The notes under the pieces are model-generated. The model searched no databases, was not told the DNA's origin, and was given only the letters and a program-made list of their open reading frames with translations. DNA of 64,000 nucleotides from Thraustochytrium sp. TN22 (Eukaryota; Sar; Bigyra; Thraustochytrida; Thraustochytriidae), in NCBI GenBank assembly GCA_013306675.1, contig JABLUY010000040.1, forward strand, positions 116,376-180,375, in the 5' to 3' direction. Position 1 is the first letter of the stretch; every line of letters starts with the position of its first letter. A program made the position numbers and the translations under genes. Shown in pieces: positions 56,045 to 64,000 of the stretch.

Positions 56045-57010
56045 GACAGTGCTGAGCACCAAGTCTGCGACGCAAGCGCTGAGCACTCCACCTGTGACAC
56101 AAACGCTGAGCACTAAACTGCGACGCAGGTGCTGAGCACCAAGTCTGCGACCTGCGACGCGGTGCATCGTAGTGCGGCTGGTGCGCAGCGGAACCCGTCT
56201 TGAGCGATCGCATGCGCTGCGCCTGTCAAAGGGGGCTGATCAAGTCAAGTAACAAGAGATTTGGCTTCCGCGCCAGTGACGCCACGCCTTACACACTTGT
56301 TCGCACTTCGCGCTGCTCGCCAGCCATCGCTGTGGAAAGAAAGGAAGAGCAACCGGTGACACTGCGCCGCTGCGCGCCATGGCCACTCGTCTGCTGAGGT
56401 GCGCACGTGGACGGCGGGCCGTGGCGCCCCCTTCTCCACGCCACGGGCGTGCCTGCAATGAAGCATGGGCCGTGGCCTCCGCTCGGGCTCGCAGACCTGG
56501 CCCGCGCGGCGCGGCGGCGCGGCTCCGCGCACGGCGCGCAGCGTACGCGGCGCGGCGGCAGCGCAGTCAATCCAGGCTGCAGTGACAGGCGTGGCATCCC
56601 AGGATGGGGTGTGCGCCGGAGCCGGGTGACAAAATCGCGCGCGCCCTCCTCGCGATCAAGGCGCCGCAAGAAGGCCAGGCCCCGAGCGCGAGCAAGCAAA
56701 AGGCAATCAATCAAACATCCTTCGCGAGCAGGCGAGCAGGGGCCGCAGGCGCAGGCGAGCGCGAGCGGCGAAGGCCGGCAGGCCGCGCGCGGCGTGGCGG
56801 CGGCAGCGGCGCGCGGCGCGGCGCAGCGGCGACGCGACGCGACGCGACGCTGCTGGCTGGGCGTCACGGCGGCCAACGCGCCAGGCGCGGCCGCGAGGCT
56901 GACGGCCGGGACGGGCAAGGACAAGGACAAGGACAGGGACGAGGACAAGGACTGGAGCTACGCGCGGCCCGGAGTGAGCGCGAAAGCGAGCCGGGGCACG
57001 GCAGGAGATC
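56045..57010. other. gap with minisatellite, no supported gene
   Basis: It starts with the GCTGAGCAC minisatellite, then GC-rich DNA with GCGACGCGAC and GGACAAGGACAA repeats near 56830 and 56915-56950. No gene is supported before the transporter. Confidence 0.5.
56048..56165. repeat. GCTGAGCAC/CTGCGACGCA minisatellite
   Basis: Four imperfect units of about 30 bp containing GCTGAGCAC and TGCGAC, immediately after the zinc-module gene. Confidence 0.85.
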
Positions 57011-59014
57011 ATGAGCGCAAGGCAGCCGCTGCTGGAGGAGGATGCAGCGAATAGGAGCGACGGGAGCTCCGGGTTCGAGGGCGTCGAGGAGAGGCTGGAC
57101 GCCGAGGTGGACCGCAGCATGCCGCCGATCGGGTCGAGGCTGATGAGCGGCGCGGCGATGTTTGAGGGGCTGTCCACCTCGCCGAGGCTCGGCTCGCTGC
57201 GCGCACGGCGCGAGACGGCCGGATCGTTCGCGGCAGGGACGCCGCTGGCCAAGAGCCCGTTCGCGCACGTGCTGGACAGCACCAAGCTCGGGCGGCGGCC
57301 CGGGCGCACGTCGGCGTCCGCCAAGGCCATGTCCGGCACGGGCCGCGCCATGGCGTTCGGCTTCATCAACGGCGCGGTGATGATCCCGACCATGGTGGGC
57401 TTCGCGTCCATCATCTACAAGGACCCGTTCTACACGGACGAGGCACACAACTACCTGCCGCAGGCCATCAAGCTGGTGTTCCTAAGCTCGGCCATCCACC
57501 AGGTGTGCTTCGTGCTCTTCAGCACGCTGCCCTTTGCCGTGGGCCAGGTGCAAGACGCTGGCCTCATCTTCCTCTCGTCCATGGCGGTCACCATCGTGGC
57601 CAACATGACGGGCACGGGCGCCTCGCCCAAGGACATCATGACCACCACGGTGGTGAGCCTCTCGCTGTGCACCGTCGTGCTGGGCCTCCTGCTCATCCTC
57701 ACGGGCAAGCTCAAGCTGGCGCGCCTCGTGCAGTACCTGCCGCTGCCGGTGGTGGGCGGCTACCTGGCGTTCATCGGCCTCTTTTGCGGGTTGAGCGGCC
57801 TGCGCCTGACGACCGGCGCGCGCGTGGAGTCAGTCCTGCAGCTGCCCAAGCTGTTCACGGCGCACTACATGAAGCTGCTTGCGCCCTGCATTGTGGCGAC
57901 GGCGTGGCTCTTTTACATTGGCAAGTTCGCCAAGGGCAACAAGTTCGCGCTCCCCATGTCGCTGGCGGCCATGCCGCTGGGCTTTTACCTGGTGCTGCTC
58001 CTCTCCGGCCACGGCCTCGAGGACGCGCGCGAGGCGGGCTGGCTGGCCAAGCACACGGAGGTGCCGCCCTTTTACGAGGTCTTCACGCTCTTCGACTTGG
58101 GCCGCGTGCAGTGGGGCGCCGCCTTTCCGCAGGTGCTGCCCACTTTTTTCGCCATGTTTGCCGTGGTGGCCTTTGGCTCCTCGCTGGACGTGGCGGCCAT
58201 CCAGTTCGAGCTCGGCAAGCCGATGGACTATGACGGCGAGCTGGTCACGGTGGGCATCTCCAACGCCATCTCGGGCTGCATCGGCGGCTACACGGGCTCG
58301 TACATCTTCAGCCAGACCATCTTCACGCTGCGGAACGGCATCGAGCGCCGTGTGTGCGGCCTGGTCGTGGCGGCCGTGGAGCTGACGCTCTTCTTGCTTC
58401 CCATCGACCTGCTCAGCATTCTCCCCCGGTTCTTCTTCGGCGCCGTGCTGCTGTACGTGTCAGTGGACCTGCTGCTGGAGTGGCTCGTGCATTCGTACTT
58501 TAACATTGAGGTGCGCGAGTACGTCCTGGTGTGGCTGACTTTCTTTGCCATCAACATCTGGGGTCTCGAGGTCGGCATGACCATTGGCGTGATCTTCTCC
58601 GCGCTGCTCTTCGTGTACTCGTACAGCCGTTCGAGTCGCGTCGAGCATGTCGCGGCGCCCACGAGCCATGCGGTGCGTAGCTACCACGACCGCAAGATCC
58701 TCGCGCGCTACCGCGCGCGCATCGTGGCGTTGCGCGTGGTTGGCTACCAGTTCTTTGGCAACGTCATCGGCACCATCGTCAAGGTCCAGTCCCACGTCGC
58801 CGTGCGCAAACCGCAGCTCGCCAGCGCCGCCAATCGCCAGCAGCAGTCTGCGCAGGCTCGCGCGCTGGACCTGGCCGTGGCGCAGCAGCGCGCGCAACGC
58901 CTGCAGGACTCACTCGCCGTCGGAGCCTCGAACCAGAACTCGCCCTTTTCCACGCATTCGGTCTCCTCCGCGGACTCCTCTCAAAACCACCAGGGTGGCG
59001 GCAACGGCGCTGGT

Positions 59015-59050
<36 letters not shown>

Positions 59051-59950
59051 GGGCAGCATCGGGGCCTCGACGACGATGAGGCTGTCAACCGCAACAAACG
59101 CGCTCTCAAGACGCGCACGCACAGCCTAGACACAGGCGTGCGCACCCTTGAGCGATCCAACGGCGCCAATGCTGGCGGCGCCTCTTCCAAGGGCGAGCTG
59201 CAGCGCTTGTACGTGCCGGAGTACGCCGCGGACCTGCCGCCGCTCTCGGACGTGGAGACGCGCTACGTCGTGCTGGACATGACGCACGCCTCGGGCGTCG
59301 ACGCCACCTCGGCGCGCGCCTGCTTCCTCACCATCCTGCAGAGTCTCAACAACCACGACGTCCAGCTCGTCTTCGCCGGCCTGTCCTCGCATATGGAGTC
59401 CATTTTGCGCACCAACGGCGTGCTGGCGCCGCGCCTCACGCCGAGCGACGAGCATGTGGACCCGTTTGGCAGCGAGAATGCCAACGATACGGACGGCGAC
59501 TTTGCGCTGGCCTTTGAAACCTTCGACGATGCTGTGCAGCACTGCGAGGAGCGCATTCTGGGCGCCGTCATCGAGCGCCGCCGCGAGAAGCAGGCGGACT
59601 TCTTCGGTACCGCGCTGCTGCGCGAAGCGCGCGGCAAGTACTTTTCCCTCACGCGCATCGGGCCGGGCGAGTCGCTCTTTCAAAAGGGCCGGCGCGCCGA
59701 CGACCTCTTCGTGATCGAGTCCGGTCGCATCGGCCGCCGCGACATGGACCGCTTCTACTCGGGCGGTTCCATCGTTGGCATGGACGACTTCTTTTTGCGC
59801 CAGAACTACTCCTACACGGCGCAGTGTCTGGGCGCAGAGCCCGTCATTGCGCGCAAGCTAACGCGCGCCGAGTTTGACCGCATGTCCTCGACTGACCCTG
59901 CCATGGCTCTCGCGCTCCAGGACGCACTCATTCGCGCAGTCATTCGTTGA
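57011..59950 (+). CDS. SulP (SLC26-like) transporter with STAS and cyclic-nucleotide-binding-like domains
   Basis: A 979-residue protein. A 110-residue N-terminal tail leads to 10 or more membrane segments (about 115-545) with SulP features: LVQYLPLPVVGGYLAFIGLF, AFGSSLDVAAIQFELGKP and GISNAISGCIGGYTGSY. After a basic linker and a poly-Gln run comes a STAS domain with YVVLDMTHASGVDATSA (about 750-830). A cNMP-binding-like fold follows (YFSLTRIGPGESLFQKG, ADDLFVIESGRI) near 880-960. This SulP-STAS-cNMP order matches the fungal YGR125W/Vsb1 group, implicated in vacuolar basic amino acid uptake, more than animal sulfate or anion exchangers. The substrate is therefore uncertain. Ligand binding by the C-terminal fold is not assured. 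It is a single exon. Confidence 0.9.
59018..59050 (+). repeat. (CAG)n coding microsatellite
   Basis: About ten CAG codons encoding poly-Gln in the cytosolic linker of the SulP transporter. Confidence 0.95.
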
Positions 59951-60246
59951 TGCGGTTGCTTATAGTGTCCGTGCCATGCTTTTTGAACTACCCGTTGCAG
60001 CAAGCTTTCCTTTTCTGTCTTGGTTGCCAGAGGTCATCTCCCTGGCGGGACAGAGGACAAAATCTTAGTACGCTACGGTGTGAGCTGAGCGGCTTTGGCG
60101 CCACACTCGCGCGCTAGCTAGCTAGTCTCGTTGGAAAAAAGAATCATGATCATGGGCGGAGAGCGTAAGGAGAACATACAAAAAGAAGATGTGTACCACT
60201 TTTACCTTGGAACCCGGCCTCGGCCTCGCTCTTCTCTTGTCTGTTT
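59951..60246. other. convergent gap with CTAG block
   Basis: About 300 bp between the stops of the transporter and the phosphorylase. It contains GCGCTAGCTAGCTAGTC at 60110-60126. No gene is seen. Confidence 0.6.
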
Positions 60247-61314
60247 CTACTTGCACAGCTTCTTGAGCGCCGCGAGCTCGTTGAGGGCGGCCATCGGGGT
60301 CAGGGAGTCGAGGTCGAGCGACTGGATACGCTTGACGACGGACTCCGGCGAGCCGGCAGTGTGCGAGGAGGAGTCCGGGTTGCGGTCCGCGGCCTCGCCG
60401 GCCGAGCGCAGACGGTCCTCGTTCTGCGCGAAGGTGTCCTTGGAGAGCTTGCCGAGGACGGTGCGGACGAGCTGCTGGATCTGCTCGCCGCGCAGGTTGA
60501 CGGTGTCGAGCACCTCCTCGTGCGAGGCGACCGGGCCGTCGTCGCCGGGCAGGCGCACGGAGTTGGTGATGAGCGAGAGGCCGAGCACGCGCATGCCGCA
60601 GTGGCGCGCCACGACGACCTCCGGCACGGTGGACATGCCGACGGCGTCGCCGCCCATGGTCATGACCATGCGCGACTCGGCGCCGGACTCGTAGGTCGGG
60701 CCGGACACCATGACGTAGGTGCCGAAGCGGCGCATGAAGGAGCCCATGCCGAGCGCCTGCGCCGTCTCCCAGGTGAGCTGGCGCAGCACGACGTCATAGG
60801 CGTCCGACATGGGCGGGAAGCGCGCGCCGCCAAAGGTGTCGTCGTTGAGGCCCACAAGCGGGTGCTTGCCGGCCAGCAGCGGGAAGCCGATGTGGTCCGA
60901 GATGACCATGAGGTCGCCGACCTCGAAGCCGCGGTTGACGCCGCCGGCCGCGTTGGTGACGATGAGGAACTCGACGCCCAGGTGGCGCATGAGCTTGACC
61001 GGCAGCGTCACCGTCTGCATGGAGTGGCCCTCGTACGAGTGGAAGCGGCCGCGCATCAGCACGACGTTCACAGACTCCACCTTGCCAAAGACCAGCTCGC
61101 CCGTGTGGCCGGCAATGGTCGTCTCGGGGAAGTGCGGGATCTCCTCATACTGGACGACCAGCTTGTCGTCCAGCGCGTTCACCAGGCCGCTCAGGCCCGA
61201 GCCGCAGATCACGCCCACCGTCGGCTCGCGGCCCTTGGCCTTGTCCTTGAGGAACTCCGCCGCCTCGCGCAGGTGCGCCTTCTCCTCCTCGAGGGTCTGA
61301 GCCAGCGCCGACAT
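60247..61314 (-). CDS. purine nucleoside phosphorylase (trimeric type) with extra C-terminal tail
   Basis: A 355-residue enzyme that splits inosine/guanosine with phosphate into base and ribose-1-phosphate. The family's residues are visible: the phosphate loop GSGLSGL, RFHSYEGH, NAAGG, YESGAESRMVM with the purine-binding Glu, GGDAVGMSTVPE and SLITN with the base-contacting Asn. The fold ends near residue 280, the normal length. About 70 additional residues follow: a Ser/Asp-rich linker, then IQSLDLDSLTPMAALNELAALKKL at the very end. That last segment strongly resembles the C-terminal helix-loop-helix of bacterial MutS (LDPDSLTPRQAL-type), which mediates tetramerisation. Why it is on a phosphorylase is unknown. 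The start at 61314 gives MSALAQTLEEEK. Confidence 0.93.
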   Translation of the reverse strand: MSALAQTLEEEKAHLREAAEFLKDKAKGREPTVGVICGSGLSGLVNALDDKLVVQYEEIPHFPETTIAGHTGELVFGKVESVNVVLMRGRFHSYEGHSMQTVTLPVKLMRHLGVEFLIVTNAAGGVNRGFEVGDLMVISDHIGFPLLAGKHPLVGLNDDTFGGARFPPMSDAYDVVLRQLTWETAQALGMGSFMRRFGTYVMVSGPTYESGAESRMVMTMGGDAVGMSTVPEVVVARHCGMRVLGLSLITNSVRLPGDDGPVASHEEVLDTVNLRGEQIQQLVRTVLGKLSKDTFAQNEDRLRSAGEAADRNPDSSSHTAGSPESVVKRIQSLDLDSLTPMAALNELAALKKLCK

Positions 61315-61998
61315 TCTCGCTCGCTCGCTCGCACGCGCTGCGCTGCTGCTGCCTGTGCTGCTGCTTGTGCTGCTGCTTGTGCTTGTGCTGCTGCTGCTGC
61401 TCGCCCGCTGCTTGTCCTCGCGCCCGAAGCTGGTTTACCGCGCGCGCGGAGCCTCGCGTCCGAGTCAGCTCGGCCGCACCGGTCGGGCGGAAGATCTTGA
61501 GAAATGCGTTGCGCACGCGGTCCTGGGTGGCTGGCTGGGCGAGGGCGGCGCGCGCGAGTTGACTCGACTCACGCGGTGCTGGCTGGCCAGACTCCAGAGC
61601 CTTCGGTGCAGCAACTGCGCAGCGGCCTCGCTTGCGCGGCTTGAGCCTTGAGGCGAACCGGCCGCCGCCGAGATTGATGATGATGATGACGAGCGGCCAG
61701 CGGAGCGTGCGTTCGTGAACCAGCCGGGCGTCTGCTTGGAAGATGGCTGGTAGTACAGTCGAGCTCAGGAGCAGGAATGTCTGCTCGATCAACTCGATCG
61801 AAGCGCATCGGCGTTCCGAGCAAGGCGCGGACCGTGAAGCCTGCGAGCGAATGACCTGGGACGGCCGCTGCCGCCGCCTGCCAGTACCGACGGCACGTTT
61901 CCTTTCCACCTCGGCAGCCTGCACGCCTCGATGGGGATGACGGACGGTGCCAGCCAGCCAGTGGCATGCATAACGCGCTCGACTCGACTCGGAGAAAG
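61315..61998. other. divergent promoter region of PNP and TRM13
   Basis: It contains a GCTGCTTGTGCTGCTG array at 61338-61403, directly upstream of the phosphorylase start. No gene is supported. Confidence 0.55.
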
Positions 61999-63552
61999 AT
62001 GGCGGACGCCGGCGAGCAGGCGGACGCCGGCGAGCAGGCGGCGCTGGCCGAGCAGCGGCGGCTGCGCAAGGCAGCCAAGCGCAAGCTGCAACGCGAAGAG
62101 CGCGGCAAGAATGCCAAGCCCAAGCCGGGGCGCTGCGAGCACTCCCTTGCGAAAAAGCAGCGCTACTGCAGGTTCTTTCAGGCGGCCGGGTCGAAGTTCT
62201 GCGTCGAGCACGGCGGCGAGGCGGCGGACGACAAGCGTGGCGAGCGCAGGCCATGCCCGATCGACCCGACGCACAAGGTCTACGATGCGGACCTCCAAGG
62301 GCACCTGAAGAAGTGCCAGTCGATGCGCGTGAAGGCGCGGTGGACCTCGCAGCCCTTTCATGTGGCCCACGCAAATGCGGGCCCGGACGATGAGCAGGAG
62401 GACGCCGGGCAGGCGACCGCCCGCTCGGGCATGGGCGATTACTCCGAGGCGGAGCGCGAGGCGCTCATTGACCGGCTCGACGCGCTGGAGCGTGCCGTGC
62501 GCGAGCAGGTGCAGCCCAGCGAGGACCTGGAGCAGCTCGTAACGCCTGCGGCGAGCGCGGTCGAGGGCGAAACCATGGAGGAGGGCGGGGAGGACGAGGC
62601 CGAGGAGGACGACGAGGTCAGCAAACCGCAGCGTAAGCGTCTCAAGCGCGCGCGGCGCCACCAGGTGCAGGAGGCGCTGGTGCTCGGCGTCGTGGAGGCG
62701 GTCGCGGCGGGACGCGACAACAGCAGCGGAGGCGTACTGCCATCCCGGCTCTGTCTCGTGGATGCCGGCGCCGGCAAGGGTGCGCTCTCTCTGCATGCGC
62801 TGGAGCACTTTTCCAATCGCGTGCAGGAAATCTCGCATGTGCTCTTGGACCGCGGCACCTTCGCAAACAAGCGCGACAGGCACCTGGCGCCGCGCGCCAA
62901 GCGCTTCGAGCGCGTGCGCATGGACCTTCGTGACCTCGACGTGTGGCAGGTGCCAACGATGGCCGCGGCGGTCCAGGACAAGGCCCATCTGGTACTCATG
63001 GGCAAGCACGTGTGCGGCGTGGCCACGTGCTACTCGCTGCGCATGGCAGCCTCGCCCGAGCGTCACGAGGGCCGCGCGGTCGATTCGGTCGTCGTCGCGC
63101 TCTGCTGTCACAACGCTTGCACGTGGGATGGCTTTGCGGGTCGCTCCGTGCTGCGCACCGCCGGCATCTCGCGCGACGACTTCGACCTGCTCAGGCTCAT
63201 GGCCTCTTGGGCTGTCGACCACGACCGCGACGATGGCGGCTGTGACGGCGGCGACGACGACAACGACGGTGACGACGACGATGGAGGTTGCGACAACCAC
63301 AGCGTCCCGGACGTTGCGAGGCGTGCCACGACGGATCCAACCAAGCCCAAGGACGCTTCGGACGAGAACAGGGACAGCCAATCTCGCGCTGTGATCGGCC
63401 TCCAGTGCAAGCGCATCCTCAACCTCGCGCGCCTCAGGTACCTGCAAGACCACGGCTACGACGCCTGCCTCCTCCGCTACACCTCCTCGAGCTTGACCAA
63501 GGAAAACACGCTGCTCGTCGCTTCGCGCCACCCGGTGGCGGGCCGCAGCTGA
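61999..63552 (+). CDS. TRM13: tRNA 2'-O-methyltransferase TRM13
   Basis: A 517-residue protein from the ATG at 61999; the ATG at 61966 adds 11 residues and is not excluded. The N-terminal zinc regions are CEHSLAKKQRYC with FCVEH (about 45-73), and the CHHC finger CPIDPTHKVY with HLKKC (84-106). The methyltransferase half has VDAGAGKGALSLHAL (about 255-270) for S-adenosylmethionine, MGKHVCGVATCYSLR, ALCCHNACTWDGFAG (the conserved ALCCH motif) and a C-terminal CKRILNLARLRYLQDHGY. TRM13 methylates ribose at position 4 of certain tRNAs. A tandem ADAGEQ duplication from two 18-bp repeats lies at residues 2-13. An Asp-rich insert (63228-63297) interrupts the region before the C-terminal motif. Confidence 0.93.
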   Translation: MADAGEQADAGEQAALAEQRRLRKAAKRKLQREERGKNAKPKPGRCEHSLAKKQRYCRFFQAAGSKFCVEHGGEAADDKRGERRPCPIDPTHKVYDADLQGHLKKCQSMRVKARWTSQPFHVAHANAGPDDEQEDAGQATARSGMGDYSEAEREALIDRLDALERAVREQVQPSEDLEQLVTPAASAVEGETMEEGGEDEAEEDDEVSKPQRKRLKRARRHQVQEALVLGVVEAVAAGRDNSSGGVLPSRLCLVDAGAGKGALSLHALEHFSNRVQEISHVLLDRGTFANKRDRHLAPRAKRFERVRMDLRDLDVWQVPTMAAAVQDKAHLVLMGKHVCGVATCYSLRMAASPERHEGRAVDSVVVALCCHNACTWDGFAGRSVLRTAGISRDDFDLLRLMASWAVDHDRDDGGCDGGDDDNDGDDDDGGCDNHSVPDVARRATTDPTKPKDASDENRDSQSRAVIGLQCKRILNLARLRYLQDHGYDACLLRYTSSSLTKENTLLVASRHPVAGRS

Positions 63553-64000
63553 TGGAGGCAACTTCAAGTTGAAGCCGCAAGCGTCCCCCGGCCCACTACA
63601 CTAACAGTAAAGGCTGACGACCACGGCTGGCCGGCGGCCAACATGGCAGGCAAATAACTGACTGTGAGCAACAACGATCGAGTCGTTCGTCCCTTCAGGC
63701 AGCCAGGCTTGCTGCGCTGCAGTGGTGCCGACAAGCTGCTTACAAAAGTTGAGAACCCCGCCAGCCAGGCCTCCGAGCGCCCGACCGTGCTCTGCCCGCG
63801 ACGCCGCCTCCGAGTCCGCCGAGTCGCACGCCGTTGGCCCGTCACGAAGTGGCCGGAATCCGGTGCACGTGACGTGACCATTAGGCCGCTTGCGCGTTAC
63901 CCACGCGGTGGCGCGGCCCCCGCCGGCCGCCACCGGCCCCGCCGCCGCCGCCGCCGCGCGCGCGGGGTGCGGGGCGGCGCGGCTGCGCGGCGCGGCGCGG
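63553..64000. other. terminal gap with no supported gene
   Basis: No coding support. The last 90 bases are a GCC/GCGCGG-rich array that runs off the window. Confidence 0.5.

Noticed and set aside
54933-56213. Long minus-strand frames across the zinc-module array (426 and 340 residues)
   Set aside because: The 78-bp unit length keeps several frames open at once; these frames give repetitive Arg/Pro/Leu sequence with no domain, whereas the plus frame gives Cys/His modules.

Overview
The window is nuclear DNA from a GC-rich, intron-poor, compact eukaryote, probably a unicellular flagellated protist. Evidence for a eukaryote: a 26S proteasome lid subunit (DSS1/Sem1), TFIIH helicase XPD, a kinesin-2 motor, SLC25 carriers, tRNA deaminase ADAT1, TRM13, and two GT-AG introns of 65 and 118 nt. 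Most genes are single open exons. Tandem Cys/His modules of the 'WRKY19-like' type, a SulP-STAS-cNMP transporter and a plant-like group II truncated globin fit a stramenopile (thraustochytrid, bicosoecid or pelagophyte grade) best. The lineage is inference; no plastid gene or rRNA is present to settle it.

Layout. 0.4-4 kb: a possible axonemal protein (+), a Ser/Glu-rich unknown (-) and a small four-helix membrane protein resembling styrene-oxide isomerase (-). 4.9-12.4 kb: organelle-targeted RecD2-like helicase (-), XPD (-) and DSS1 (+), all with links to DNA repair or proteolysis. 12.5-22.6 kb: a 2,308-residue multidomain scaffold (degenerate receiver, alpha/beta-hydrolase-like domain, IQ motifs, coiled coil, SAM, ankyrin; -), divergent from a kinesin-2 (+). 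23-30 kb: truncated globin (-), copper chaperone ATX1 with one intron (+), RNF10-type RING protein (+) and an Asp-rich protein (-). 30-44 kb: SDP1-type patatin lipase (-), a large EF-hand protein (+), a lipin-like protein with a broken catalytic motif (-), a Ca-regulated mitochondrial carrier with one intron (+) and a divergent carrier-like membrane protein (+). 45.7-46.9 kb: a His/Gln-rich zinc-binding protein (-). About 46.9-51.8 kb has no supported gene. 51.8-63.6 kb: ADAT1 (-), a protein of tandem zinc modules (+), a SulP transporter (+), purine nucleoside phosphorylase with an unusual tail (-) and TRM13 (+).

Genes alternate strand, giving many divergent pairs with 0.65-1.4 kb shared upstream regions and convergent pairs with 0.3-0.5 kb gaps. 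There is no operon-like organisation. Two tRNA-modification genes (ADAT1, TRM13), two lipid genes (SDP1-like, lipin-like) and possible ciliary genes (kinesin-2, the 0.4 kb gene, perhaps the IQ scaffold and the EF-hand protein) lie within the window, but physical linkage alone is not functional evidence.

The gaps hold microsatellites, minisatellites, CTAG-rich blocks and, repeatedly, local duplications that copy the 3' end of the adjacent gene including its stop codon. I saw no transposase, reverse transcriptase, CRISPR array, rRNA or convincing tRNA. The most unusual observations are the scaffold with two apparently inactivated catalytic domains, the lipin-like pseudo-phosphatase, the StyC-like membrane protein, the nucleoside phosphorylase with a MutS-like C-terminal tail, and the zinc-module array with a recent 312-bp duplication and a terminal frameshift.
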